Shown one piece after another: positions 47,937-61,370 of a DNA stretch of 64,000 nucleotides; the stretch's first letter is position 1, and each line of letters starts with the position of its first letter. The position numbers and the translations under genes are program-made. The notes under the pieces were generated by a model. It ran no database searches and was not told the DNA's origin. It worked only from the letters and a program-made list of their open reading frames with translations. Origin of the DNA: Lotus japonicus (taxonomy: Eukaryota; Streptophyta; Magnoliopsida; Fabales; Fabaceae); NCBI RefSeq assembly GCF_012489685.1, contig NC_080042.1, positions 39,003,158-39,067,157 of the forward strand. Reading direction: 5' to 3'.

Positions 47937-49242
47937 GTGGAAAAAAATTTGAAACATTTCAGGATTGCACATTTGTTCGAGTTATGTTCCCGTCAAGCAG
48001 CTCTACGAACAATTTCAAGACTGCACATTTGTTCGAGTTATGTTCCCGTCAAGCAGCTCTACGAACAATTTGGGCGAAACTTTCGTAAAACAAAATTCCT
48101 GCGCGCGTATTCGACGAAACTGGGGCACAGTCCCTAATTTTAGTCCCTTAAATTGTGGAAAAAAATTTGAAACATTTCAGGATTGCACATTTGTTCGAGT
48201 TATGTTCCCGTCAAGCAGCTCTACGAACAATTTCAAGACTGCACATTTTTCGAGTTATGTTCCCGTCAAGCAGCTCTACGAACAATTTGGGTGAAACTTT
48301 CGTAAAACAAAATTCCTGCGCGCGTATTCGACGAAACTGGGGCACAGTCCCTAATTTTAGTCCCTTAAACTGTGGAAAAAAAATTGAAACATTTCAGGAT
48401 TGCACATTTGTTCGAGTTATGTTCCCGTCAAGCAGCTCTACGAACAATTTCAAGACTGCACATTTGTTCGAGTTATGTTCCCGTCAAGCAGCTCTACGAA
48501 CAATTTGGGCGAAACTTTCGTAAAACAAAATTCCTGCGCGCGTATTCGACGAAACTGGGGCACAGTCCCTAATTTTAGTCCCTTAAATTGTGGAAAAAAA
48601 TTTGAAACATTTCAGGATTGCACATTTGTTCGAGTTATGTTCCCGTCAAGCAGCTCTACGAACAATTTCAAGACTGCACATTTGTTCGAGTTATGTTCCC
48701 GTCAAGCAGCTCTACGAACAATTTGGGCGAAACTTTCGTAAAACAAAATTCCTGCGCGCGTATTCGACGAAACTGGGGCACTGTCCCTAATTTTAGTCCC
48801 TTAAATTGTGGAAAAAAATTTGAAACATTTCAGGATTGCACATTTGTTCGAGTTATGTTCCCGTCAAGCAGCTCTACGAACAATTTCAAGACTGCACATT
48901 TTTCGAGTTATGTTCCCGTCAAGCAGCTCTACGAACAATTTGGGTGAAACTTTCGTAAAACAAAATTCCTGCGCGCGAATTCGACGAAACTGGGGCACAG
49001 TCCCTAATTTTAGTCCCTTAAATTGTGGAAAAAAATTTGAAACATTTCAGGATTGCACATTTGTTCGAGTTATGTTCCCGTCAAGCAGCTCTACGAACAA
49101 TTTCAAGACTGCACATTTGTTCGAGTTATGTTCCCGTCAAGCAGCTCTACGAACAATTTGGGTGAAACTTTCGTAAAACAAAATTCCTGCGCGCGAATTC
49201 GACGAAACTGGGGCACAGTCCCAAATTTTAGTCCCTTAAACT
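47937..49242 (+). repeat. Six 217/218-bp units (monomer plus truncated monomer)
   Basis: Starts at 47937, 48155, 48372, 48590, 48808 and 49025 show a regular alternation of one 162-bp monomer and one 56-bp or 55-bp truncated monomer. This is the simplest composite repeat in the window and the likely building block of the larger periods. Confidence 0.88.
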
Positions 49243-49693
49243 GTGGACAAAAATTTGGAAAATTTCAGGACTGCTCATTTGTTCGAGTTCTGATCCTGTC
49301 GAGCAGCTCTACGAACAATTTGGGCGAAACTATCGTAAAACAAAATTCCTGCGCGCGAATTCGACGAAACTAAGGCACAGTCCCTAATTTTAGCCCCTAA
49401 ACTGTGGACAAAAATTTGAAACATTTCAGGACTGCTAATTTGTTCGAGTTATGTTCCCGTCGAGCAGCTCTACGAACAATTTGGGCGAAACTTTCGTAAA
49501 ACAAAATTCCTGCGCGCGAATTCGACGAAACTGGGGCACAGTCCCTAATTTTAGTCACTTAAACAGTGGACAAAAATTTGAAACATTCCAGGACTGCACA
49601 TTTGTTCGAATTATGTTTCCGTCAAGCAGCTCTACGAACAATTTGGGCGAAACGTTCATAAAACAAAATTCCTGCGCGCGAATTCGACGAAAC

Positions 49694-51625
49694 TAGGGCA
49701 CAGTCCCTAATTTTAGTCCCTTAAACTGTGGACAAAAATTCGGAAAATTTCAGGACTGCTCATTTGTTCGAGTTCTGTTCCTGTCGAGCAGCTCTACGAA
49801 CAATTTCAAGACTGCACATTTGTTCGAGTTATGTTCCCGTCAAGCAGCTCTACGAACAATTTCAAGACTGCACATTTGTTCGAGTTATGTTCCCGTCAAG
49901 CAGCTCTACGAACAATTTGGGCGAAACTTTCGTAAAACAAAATTCCTGCGCGCGAATTCGACGAAACTGGGGCACAGTCCCTAAATTTAGTCCCTTAAAC
50001 TGTGGACAAAAATTTGGAACATTTCAGGACTGCACATTTGTTCGAGTTATGTTCCCGTCGAGCAGCTCTACGAAAACTTTGGGCAAAACGTTCGTAAAAC
50101 AAAATTCTTGCGCGCGAATTCGACGAAACTGGGGCACAGTCCCTAATTTTAGTCCCTTAAACAGTGGACAAAAATTTGGAACATTTCAGGACTGCACATT
50201 TGTTCGAGTTATGTTCCTGTCGAGCAGCTCTACGAAAACTTTGGGCGAAACGTTCGTAAAACAAAATTCGTGCGCGCGAATTCAACGAAACTGGGGCACA
50301 GTCACTAATTTTAGTCCCTTAAATTGTGGACTAAAATTTGGAACATTTCAGAACAGCACATTTGTTCGAGTTATGTTCCCGTCAAGCAGCTCTACGAACA
50401 ATTTCAAGACTGCACATTTGTTCGAGTTATGTTCCCGTCAAGCAGCTCTACGAACAATTTGGGCGAAACTTTCGTAAAACAAAATTCCTGCGCGCGTATT
50501 CGACGAACCTGGGGCACAGTCCCTAATTTTAGTCCCTTAAACTGTGGAAAAAAATTTGAAACATTTCAGGATTGCACATTTGTTCGAGTTATGTTCCCGT
50601 CAAGCAGCTCTACGAACAATTTCAAGACTGCACATTTTTCGAGTTATGTTCCCGTCAAGCAGCTCTACGAACAATTTAGGTGAAACTTTCGTAAAACAAA
50701 ATTCCAGCGCGCGAATTCGACGAAACTGGGGCACAGTCCCTAATTTTAGTCCCTTAAACTGTGGACAAAAATTCGGAAAATTTCAGGACTGCTCATTTGT
50801 TCGAGTTCTGTTCCTGTCGAGCAGCTCTACGAACAATTTCAAGACTGCACATTTGTTCGAGTTATGTTCCCGTCAAGCAGCTCTACGAACAATTTCAAGA
50901 CTGCACATTTGTTCGAGTTATGTTCCCGTCAAGCAGCTCTACGAACAATTTGGGCGAAACTTTCGTAAAACAAAATTCTTGCGCGCGTATTCGACGAAAC
51001 TGGGGCACAGTCCCTAATTTTAGTCCCTTAAATTGTGGAAAAAAATTTGAAACATTTCAGGATTGCACATTTGTTCGAGTTATGTTCCCGTCAAGCAGCT
51101 CTACGAACAATTTCAAGACTGCACATTTTTCGAGTTATGTTCCCGTCAAGCAGCTCTACGAACAATTTGGGTGAAACTTTCGTAAAACAAAATTCCTGCG
51201 CGCGAATTCGACGAAACTGGGGCACAGTCCCAAATTTTAGTCCCTTAAACTGTGGACAAAAATTTGGAAAATTTCAGGACTGCTCATTTGTTCGAGTTCT
51301 GATCCTGTCGAGCAGCTCTACGAACAATTTGGGCGAAACTATCGTAAAACAAAATTCCTGCGCGCGAATTCGACGAAACTGGGGCACAGTCCCTAATTTT
51401 AGTCCCTCAAACTGTGGACAAAAATTTGGAACATTTCAGAACAGCACATTTGTTCGAGTTATGTTCCCGTCAAGCAGCTCTACGAACAATTTGGGCGAAA
51501 CGTTCGTAAAACAAAATTCCTGCGCGCGAATTCGACGAAACTGGGGCACAGTCACTAATTTTAGTCCCTTAAACTGTGGACAAAAATTTGGAACATTTCA
51601 GAACAGCACATTTGTTCGAGTTATG
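49694..51625 (+). repeat. Duplicated segment, copy 1 (partner 3,042 bp to the right)
   Basis: About 1.93 kb here recurs at 52736-54667. It includes two consecutive truncated monomers at 49807-49918, the variant CGAAAACTTTGGG (50071) and the form ATTCCAGCGCGC (about 50701). The copies are separated by about 1.1 kb, so this is not a simple tandem pair. Confidence 0.83.
49807..49918 (+). repeat. Two consecutive 56-bp truncated monomers
   Basis: 49807-49862 and 49863-49918 are adjacent truncated units with no full monomer between them. Such doublets recur near 50838, 52847, 53880 and 55454, which shows that the truncated unit can itself expand in tandem. Confidence 0.9.
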
Positions 51626-51949
51626 TTCCCGTCAAGCAGCTCTACGAACAATTTCAAGACTGCACATTTGTTCGAGTTATGTTCCCGTCAAGCAGCTCTA
51701 CGAACAATTTGGGCGAAACTTTCGTAAAACAAAATTCCTGCGCGCGTATTCGACGAAACTGGGGCACAGTCCCTAATTTTAGTCCCTTAAACTGTGGAAA
51801 AAAATTTGAAACATTTCAGGATTGCACATTTGTTCGAGTTATGTTCCCGTCGAGCAGCTCTACGAACAATTTCAAGACTGCACATTTTTCGAGTTATGTT
51901 CCCGTCAAGCAGCTCTACGAACAATTTGGGTGAAACTTTCGTAAAACAA

Positions 51950-52982
51950 AATTCCTGCGCGCGAATTCGACGAAACTGGGGCACAGTCCCTAAATTTAGT
52001 CCCTTAAACTGTGGACAAAAATTTGGAACATTTCAGGACTGCACATTTGTTCGAGTTATGTTCCCGTCGAGCAGCTCTACGAAAACTTTGGGCAAAACGT
52101 TCGTAAAACAAAATTCTTGCGCGCGAATTCGACGAAACTGGGGCACAGTCCCTAATTTTAGTCCCTTAAACAGTGGACAAAAATTTGGAACATTTCAGGA
52201 CTGCACATTTGTTCGAGTTATGTTCCTGTCGAGCAGCTCTACGAAAACTTTGGGCGAAACGTTCGTAAAACAAAATTCGTGCGCGCGAATTCAACGAAAC
52301 TGGGGCACAGTCACTAATTTTAGTCCCTTAAACTGTGGACTAAAATTTGGAACATTTCAGAACAGCACATTTGTTCGAGTTATGTTCCCGTCAAGCAGCT
52401 CTACGAACAATTTCAAGACTGCACATTTGTTCGAGTTATGTTCCCGTCAAGCAGCTCTACGAACAATTTGGGCGAAACTTTCGTAAAACAAAATTCCTGC
52501 GCGCGTATTCGACGAACCTGGGGCACAGTCCCTAATTTTAGTCCCTTAAACTGTGGAAAAAAATTTGAAACATTTCAGGATTGCACATTTGTTCGAGTTA
52601 TGTTCCCGTCAAGCAGCTCTACGAACAATTTCAAGACTGCACATTTTTCGAGTTATGTTCCCGTCAAGCAGCTCTACGAACAATTTGGGTGAAACTTTCG
52701 TAAAACAAAATTCCAGCGCGCGAATTCGACGAAACTGGGGCACAGTCCCTAATTTTAGTCCCTTAAACTGTGGACAAAAATTCGGAAAATTTCAGGACTG
52801 CTCATTTGTTCGAGTTCTGTTCCTGTCGAGCAGCTCTACGAACAATTTCAAGACTGCACATTTGTTCGAGTTATGTTCCCGTCAAGCAGCTCTACGAACA
52901 ATTTCAAGACTGCACATTTGTTCGAGTTATGTTCCCGTCAAGCAGCTCTACGAACAATTTGGGCGAAACTTTCGTAAAACAA
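51950..52982 (+). repeat. 1,033-bp tandem unit, copy 1
   Basis: It contains the paired CGAAAACTTTGGG monomers (first at 52080), a GGACTAAAATTTGG monomer and several truncated units. The length equals five monomers plus four truncated units less one base. It repeats immediately to the right at an offset of 1,033 bp. Confidence 0.83.
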
Positions 52983-54667
52983 AATTCCTGCGCGCGAATT
53001 CGACGAAACTGGGGCACAGTCCCTAAATTTAGTCCCTTAAACTGTGGACAAAAATTTGGAACATTTCAGGACTGCACATTTGTTCGAGTTATGTTCCCGT
53101 CGAGCAGCTCTACGAAAACTTTGGGCAAAACGTTCGTAAAACAAAATTCTTGCGCGCGAATTCGACGAAACTGGGGCACAGTCCCTAATTTTAGTCCCTT
53201 AAACAGTGGACAAAAATTTGGAACATTTCAGGACTGCACATTTGTTCGAGTTATGTTCCTGTCGAGCAGCTCTACGAAAACTTTGGGCGAAACGTTCGTA
53301 AAACAAAATTCGTGCGCGCGAATTCAACGAAACTGGGGCACAGTCACTAATTTTAGTCCCTTAAACTGTGGACTAAAATTTGGAACATTTCAGAACAGCA
53401 CATTTGTTCGAGTTATGTTCCCGTCAAGCAGCTCTACGAATAATTTCAAGACTGCACATTTGTTCGAGTTATGTTCCCGTCAAGCAGCTCTACGAACAAT
53501 TTGGGCGAAACTTTCGTAAAACAAAATTCCTGCGCGCGTATTCGACGAACCTGGGGCACAGTCCCTAATTTTAGTCCCTTAAACTGTGGAAAAAAATTTG
53601 AAACATTTCAGGATTGCACATTTGTTCGAGTTATGTTCCCGTCAAGCAGCTCTACGAACAATTTCAAGACTGCACATTTTTCGAGTTATGTTCCCGTCAA
53701 GCAGCTCTACGAACAATTTGGGTGAAACTTTCGTAAAACAAAATTCCAGCGCGCGAATTCGACGAAACTGGGGCACAGTCCCTAATTTTAGTCCCTTAAA
53801 CTGTGGACAAAAATTCGGAAAATTTCAGGACTGCTCATTTGTTCGAGTTCTGTTCCTGTCGAGCAGCTCTACGAACAATTTCAAGACTGCACATTTGTTC
53901 GAGTTATGTTCCCGTCAAGCAGCTCTACGAACAATTTCAAGACTGCACATTTGTTCGAGTTATGTTCCCGTCAAGCAGCTCTACGAACAATTTGGGCGAA
54001 ACTTTCGTAAAACAAAATTCTTGCGCGCGTATTCGACGAAACTGGGGCACAGTCCCTAATTTTAGTCCCTTAAATTGTGGAAAAAAATTTGAAACATTTC
54101 AGGATTGCACATTTGTTCGAGTTATGTTCCCGTCAAGCAGCTCTACGAACAATTTCAAGACTGCACATTTTTCGAGTTATGTTCCCGTCAAGCAGCTCTA
54201 CGAACAATTTGGGTGAAACTTTCGTAAAACAAAATTCCTGCGCGCGAATTCGACGAAACTGGGGCACAGTCCCAAATTTTAGTCCCTTAAACTGTGGACA
54301 AAAATTTGGAAAATTTCAGGACTGCTCATTTGTTCGAGTTCTGATCCTGTCGAGCAGCTCTACGAACAATTTGGGCGAAACTATCGTAAAACAAAATTCC
54401 TGCGCGCGAATTCGACGAAACTGGGGCACAGTCCCTAATTTTAGTCCCTCAAACTGTGGACAAAAATTTGGAACATTTCAGAACTGCACATTTGTTCGAG
54501 TTATGTTCCTGTCAAGCAGCTCTACGAACAATTTGGGCGAAACGTTCGTAAAACAAAATTCCTGCGCGCGAATTCGACGAAACTGGGGCACAGTCACTAA
54601 TTTTAGTCCCTTAAACTGTGGACAAAAATTTGGAACATTTCAGAACAGCACATTTGTTCGAGTTATG
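52736..54667 (+). repeat. Duplicated segment, copy 2 (partner 3,042 bp to the left)
   Basis: It matches 49694-51625 across its length and then diverges at about 54667, where it continues with a full monomer instead of a truncated unit. Confidence 0.83.
52983..54015 (+). repeat. 1,033-bp tandem unit, copy 2
   Basis: The second copy has CGAAAACTTTGGG at 53113. It overlaps the second copy of the 3,042-offset duplication, so this part of the array has been through at least two exchange events. Confidence 0.83.
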
Positions 54668-57600
54668 TTCCCGTCGAGCAGCTCTACGAACAATTTGGGT
54701 GAAACTTTCGTAAAACAAAATTCCTGCGCGCGAATTCGACGAAACTGGGGCACAGTCCCTAATTTTAGTCCCTTAAACAGTGGACAAAAATTTGGAACAT
54801 TTCAGGACTGCACATTTGTTCCAGTTATGTTCCCGTCGAGCAGCTCTACGAAAACTTTGGGCGAAACGTTCGTAAAACAAAATTCGTGCGCGCGAATTCG
54901 ACGAAACTGGGGCACAGTCACTAATTTTAGTCCCTTAAACTGTGGACTAAAATTTGGAACATTTCAGAACAGCACATTTGTTCGAGTTATGTTCCCGTCA
55001 AGCAGCTCTACGAACAATTTCAAGACTGCACATTTGTTCGAGTTATGTTCCCGTCAAGCAGCTCTACGAACAATTTGGGCGAAACTTTCGTAAAACAAAA
55101 TTCCTGCGCGCGTATTCGACGAAACTGGGGCACAGTCCCTAATTTTAGTCCCTTAAACTGTGGAAAAAAATTTGAAACATTTCAGGATTGCACATTTGTT
55201 CGAGTTATGTTCCCGTCAAGCAGCTCTACGAACAATTTCAAGACTGCACATTTTTCGAGTTATGTTCCCGTCAAGCAGCTCTACGAACAATTTGGGTGAA
55301 ACTTTCGTAAAACAAAATTCCTGCGCGCGAATTCGACGAAACTGGGGCACAGTCCCTAATTTTAGTCCCTTAAACTGTGGACAAAAATTCGGAAAATTTC
55401 AGGACTGCTCATTTGTTCGAGTTCTGTTCCTGTCGAGCAGCTCTACGAACAATTTCAAGACTGCACATTTGTTCGAGTTATGTTCCCGTCAAGCAGCTCT
55501 ACGAACAATTTCAAGACTGCACATTTGTTCGAGTTATGTTCCCGTCAAGCAGCTCTACGAACAATTTGGGCGAAACTTTCGTAAAACAAAATTCCTGCGC
55601 GCGTATTCGACGAAACTGGGGCACAGTCCCTAATTTTAGTCCCTTAAATTGTGGAAAAAAATTTGAAACATTTCAGGATTGCACATTTGTTCGAGTTATG
55701 TTCCCGTCAAGCAGCTCTACGAACAATTTCAAGACTGCACATTTTTCGAGTTATGTTCCCGTCAAGCAGCTCTACGAACAATTTGGGTGAAACTTTCGTA
55801 AAACAAAATTCCTGCGCGCGAATTCGACGAAACTGGGGCACAGTCCCAAATTTTAGTCCCTTAAACTGTGGACAAAAATTTGGAAAATTTCAGGACTGCT
55901 CATTTGTTCGAGTTCTGATCCTGTCGAGCAGCTCTACGAACAATTTGGGCGAAACTATCGTAAAACAAAATTCCTGCGCGCGAATTCGACGAAACTAGGC
56001 ACAGTCCCTAATTTTAGTCCCTTAAACTGTGGACAAAAATTTGAAACATTTCAGGACTGCTAATTTGTTCGAGTTATGTTCCCGTCGAGCAGCTCTACAA
56101 ACAATTTGGGCGAAACTTTCGTAAAACAAAATTCCTGCGCGCGAATTCGACGAAACTGGGGCACAGTCCCTAATTTTAGTCACTTAAACAGTGGACAAAA
56201 ATTTGAAACATTCCAGGACTGCACATTTGTTCGAATTATGTTTCCGTCAAGCAGCTCTACGAACAATTTGGGCGAAACGTTCATAAAACAAAATTCCTGC
56301 GCGCGAATTCGACGAAACTAGGGCACAGTCCCTAATTTTAGTCCCTTAAACTGTGGACAAAAATTTGGAACATTTCAATATTGCACTTTTGTTCGAGTTA
56401 TGTTCCCGTCAAGCAGCTCTACGAACAATTTGGGCGAAACGTTCATAAAACAAAATTCCTGCGCGCGAATTCGACGAAACTGGGGCACAGTCACTAATTT
56501 TAGTCCCTTAAACTGTGGACAAAAATTTGGAACATTTCAGAACAGTACATTTGTTCGAGTTATGTTCCCGTCAAGCAGCTCTACGAACAATTTCAAGACT
56601 GCACATTTGTTCGAGTTATGTTCCCGTCAAGCAGCTCTACGAACAATTTGGGCGAAACTTTCGTAAAACAAAATTCCTTCGCGCGTATTCGACGAAACTG
56701 GGGCACAGTCCCTAATTTTAGTCCCATAAATTGTGGAAAAAAATTTGAAACATTTCAGGATTGCACATTTGTTCGAGTTATGTTCCCGTCAAGCAGCTCT
56801 ACGAACAATTTCAAGACTGCACATTTTTCGAGTTATGTTCCCGTCAAGCAGCGCTACGAACAATTTGGGTGAAACTTTCGTAAAACAAAATTCCTGCGCG
56901 CGAATTCGACGAAACTGGGGCACAGTCCCTAATTTTAGTCCCTTAAACTGTGGACAAAAATTTGGAAAATTTCAGGACTGCTCATTTGTTCGAGTTCTGT
57001 TCCTGTCGAGCAGCTCTACGAACAATTTGGGCGAAACTATCGTAAAACAAAATTCCTGCGCGCGAATTCGACGAAACTAAGGCACAGTCCCTAATTTTAG
57101 TCCCTTAAACTGTGGACAAAAATTGGAAACATTTCAGGACTGCTAATTTGTTCGAGTTATGTTCCCGTCGAGCAGCTCTACAAACAATTTGGGCGAAACT
57201 TTCGTAAAACAAAATTCCTGCGCGCGAATTCGACGAAACTGGGGCACAGTCCCTAATTTTAGTCCCTTAAACAGTGGACAAAAATTTGGAACATTCCAGG
57301 ACTGCACATTTGTTCGAATTATGTTTCCGTCAAGCAGCTCTACGAACAATTTGGGCGAAACGTTCATAAAACAAAATTCCTGCGCGCGAATTCGACGTAA
57401 CTAGGGCACAGTCCCTAATTTTAGTCCCTTAAACTGTGGACAAAAATTTGGAACATTTCAATATTGCACTTTTGTTCGAGTTATGTTCCCGTCAAGCAGC
57501 TCTACGAACAATTTGGGCGAAACGTTCGTAAAACAAAATTCCTGCGCGCGAATTCGACGAAACTGGGGCACAGTCACTAATTTTAGTCCCTTAAACTGTG

Positions 57601-58554
57601 GACAAAAATTTGGAACATTTCAGAACTGCACATTTGTTCGAGTTATGTTCCCGTTAAGCAGCTCTACGAACAATTTCAAGACTGCACATTTGTTCGAGTT
57701 ATGTTCCCGTCAAGCAGCTCTACGAACAATTTGGGTGAAACTTTCGTAAAACAAAATTCTTGCGCGCGAATTCGACGAAACTGGGGCACAGTCCCTAATT
57801 TTAATCCCTTAAACTGTGGACAAAAATTTGGAACATTTCAGGACTGCACATTTGTTCGAGTTATGTTCCCGTCGAGCAGTTCTACAAACAATTTGGGCGA
57901 AACGTTCGTAAAACAAAATTCCTGCGCGCGAATTCGACGAAACTGGGGCACAGTCACTAATTTTAGTCCCTTAAACTGTGGACAAAAATTTGGAACATTT
58001 CAGAACAGCACATTTGTTCGAGTTATGTTCCCGTCAAGCAGCTCTACGAACAATTTCAAGACTGCACATTTGTTCGAGTTATGTTCCCGTCAAGCAGCTC
58101 TACGAACAATTTGGGCGAAACTTTCGTAAAACAAAATTCCTGCGCGCGTATTCGAGGAAACTGGGGCACAGTCCCTAATTTTAGTCCCTTAAACTGTGGA
58201 AAAAAATTTGAAACATTTCAGGATTGCACATTTGTTCGAGTTATGTTCCCGTCAAGCAGCTCTACGAACAATTTCAAGACAGCACATTTTTCGAGTTATG
58301 TTCCCGTCAAGCAGCTCTACGAACAATTTGGGTAAAACTTTCGTAAAACAAAATTCCTGCGCGCGAATTCGACGAAACTGGGGCACAGTCCCTAAATTTA
58401 GTCCCTTAAACTGTGGACAAAAATTTGGAAAATTTCAGGACTGCTCATTTGTTCGAGTTCTGTTCCTGTCGAGCAGCTCTACGAACAATTTCAAGACTGC
58501 ACATTTGTTCGAGTTATGTTCCCGTCAAGCAGCTCTACGAACAATTTGGGTGAA
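54668..58554 (+). repeat. Mixed monomers: further copies of the same modules
   Basis: No single period dominates. The stretch near 55045-55998 repeats modules seen at 50430-51370 and 53470-54400. The run from 55900 to 56720 repeats the variant series of 49270-49700 and 42360-42610. From 57143 the variants (ATATTGCAC, CCCGTTAAGC, TTTTAATCCC) correspond in reverse complement to the 1,028-bp HOR unit of domain B. All of it is satellite; no other sequence is present. Confidence 0.8.
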
Positions 58555-59962
58555 ACTTTCGTAAAACAAAATTCCTGCGCGCGAATTCGGCGAAACTGAG
58601 GCACAGTCCCTAATTTTAGTCCCTTAAACTGTGGACAAAAATTTGGAAAATGTCACGATTGCTCATTTGTTCGAGTTCTGTTCCTACCGAGCAGCTCTAC
58701 GAACAATTTGGGCGAAACTATCGTAAAACAAAATTCCTGCGCGCGAATTCGACGAAACTAAGGCACAGTCCCTAATTTTAGTCCCTTAAACTGTGGACAA
58801 AAATTGGAAACATTTCAGGACTGCTAATTTGTTCGAGTTATGTTCCCGTCGAGCAGCTCTACAAACAATTTGGGCGAAACTTTCGTAAAACAAAATTCCT
58901 GCGCGCGAATTCGACGAAACTGGGGCACAGTCCCTAATTTTAGTCCCTTAAACAGTGGACAAAAATTTGGAACATTCCAGGACTGCACATTTGTTCGAAT
59001 TATGTTTCCGTCAAGCAGCTCTACGAACAATTTGGGCGAAACGTTCATAAAACAAAATTCCTGCGCGCGAATTCGACGAAACTAGGGCACAGTCCCTAAT
59101 TTTAGTCCCTTAAACTGTGGACAAAAATTTGGAACATTTCAATATTGCACTTTTGTTCGAGTTATGTTCCCGTCAAGCAGCTCTACGAACAATTTGGGCG
59201 AAACGTTCGTAAAACAAAATTCCTGCGCGCGAATTCGACGAAACTGGGGCACAGTCACTAATTTTAGTCCCTTAAATTGTGGACAAAAATTTGGAACATT
59301 TCAGAACTGCACATTTGTTCGAGTTATGTTCCCGTTAAGCAGCTCTACGAACAATTTCAAGACTGCACATTTGTTCGAGTTATGTTCCCGTCAAGCAGCT
59401 CTACGAACAATTTGGGTGAAACTTTCGTAAAACAAAATTCTTGCGCGCGAATTCGACGAAACTGGGGCACAGTCCCTAATTTTAATCCCTTAAACTGTGG
59501 ACAAAAATTTGGAACATTTCAGGACTGCACATTTGTTCAAGTTATGTTCCCGTCGAGCAGTTCTACGAACAATTTGGGCGAAACGTTCGTAAAACAAAAT
59601 TCTTGCGCGCAAATTCGACGAAACTGGGGCACAATCCCTAATTTTAGTCCCTTAAACTGTGGAAAAAAATTTGGAACATTTCAAGACTGCACATTTGTTC
59701 GAGTTATGTTCCCGTCAAGCAGCTCTACGAACAATTTGGGCGAAACTTTCGTAAAACAAAATACGTGCGCGCGAATTCGACGAAACTGGGGCACAGTCCC
59801 TAATTTTAGTCCCTTAAACTGTGGACAAAAATTTGGAACATTTCAGGACTGCACATTTGTTCGAGTTATGTTCCCGTCAAGCAGCTCTACGAACAATTTC
59901 AAGACTGCACATTTGTTCGAGTTATGTTCCCGTCAAACAGCTCTACGAACAATTTGGGTGAA
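58555..59962 (+). repeat. 1,408-bp HOR unit, copy 1
   Basis: The unit contains eight monomers plus two truncated units. Markers are GAATTCGGCG (58583), GGAAAATGTCACG, CCTACCGAGC (58684), ATATTGCAC (59141), CCCGTTAAGC (59331) and AAAATACGTGC (59758). It shares a core with the 1,028-bp unit of domain B but carries additional monomers. Confidence 0.88.
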
Positions 59963-61370
59963 ACTTTCGTAAAACAAAATTCCTGCGCGCGAATTCGGCG
60001 AAACTGAGGCACAGTCCCTAATTTTAGTCCCTTAAACTGTGGACAAAAATTTGGAAAATGTCACGATTGCTCATTTGTTCGAGTTCTGTTCCTACCGAGC
60101 AGCTCTACGAACAATTTGGGCGAAACTATCGTAAAACAAAATTCCTGCGCGCGAATTCGACGAAACTAAGGCACAGTCCCTAATTTTAGTCCCTTAAACT
60201 GTGGACAAAAATTGGAAACATTTCAGGACTGCTAATTTGTTCGAGTTATGTTCCCGTCGAGCAGCTCTACAAACAATTTGGGCGAAACTTTCGTAAAACA
60301 AAATTCCTGCGCGCGAATTCGACGAAACTGGGGCACAGTCCCTAATTTTAGTCCCTTAAACAGTGGACAAAAATTTGGAACATTCCAGGACTGCACATTT
60401 GTTCGAATTATGTTTCCGTCAAGCAGCTCTACGAACAATTTGGGCGAAACGTTCATAAAACAAAATTCCTGCGCGCGAATTCGACGAAACTAGGGCACAG
60501 TCCCTAATTTTAGTCCCTTAAACTGTGGACAAAAATTTGGAACATTTCAATATTGCACTTTTGTTCGAGTTATGTTCCCGTCAAGCAGCTCTACGAACAA
60601 TTTGGGCGAAACGTTCGTAAAACAAAATTCCTGCGCGCGAATTCGACGAAACTGGGGCACAGTCACTAATTTTAGTCCCTTAAATTGTGGACAAAAATTT
60701 GGAACATTTCAGAACTGCACATTTGTTCGAGTTATGTTCCCGTTAAGCAGCTCTACGAACAATTTCAAGACTGCACATTTGTTCGAGTTATGTTCCCGTC
60801 AAGCAGCTCTACGAACAATTTGGGTGAAACTTTCGTAAAACAAAATTCTTGCGCGCGAATTCGACGAAACTGGGGCACAGTCCCTAATTTTAATCCCTTA
60901 AACTGTGGACAAAAATTTGGAACATTTCAGGACTGCACATTTGTTCAAGTTATGTTCCCGTCGAGCAGTTCTACGAACAATTTGGGCGAAACGTTCGTAA
61001 AACAAAATTCTTGCGCGCAAATTCGACGAAACTGGGGCACAATCCCTAATTTTAGTCCCTTAAACTGTGGAAAAAAATTTGGAACATTTCAAGACTGCAC
61101 ATTTGTTCGAGTTATGTTCCCGTCAAGCAGCTCTACGAACAATTTGGGCGAAACTTTCGTAAAACAAAATACGTGCGCGCGAATTCGACGAAACTGGGGC
61201 ACAGTCCCTAATTTTAGTCCCTTAAACTGTGGACAAAAATTTGGAACATTTCAGGACTGCACATTTGTTCGAGTTATGTTCCCGTCAAGCAGCTCTACGA
61301 ACAATTTCAAGACTGCACATTTGTTCGAGTTATGTTCCCGTCAAACAGCTCTACGAACAATTTGGGCGAA
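59963..61370 (+). repeat. 1,408-bp HOR unit, copy 2
   Basis: It is nearly identical to copy 1 at an offset of 1,408 bp, with GAATTCGGCG at 59991 and CCTACCGAGC at 60092. It ends at about 61368, where GGGTGAAAC of copy 1 becomes GGGCGAAAC and the sequence diverges. Confidence 0.88.
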
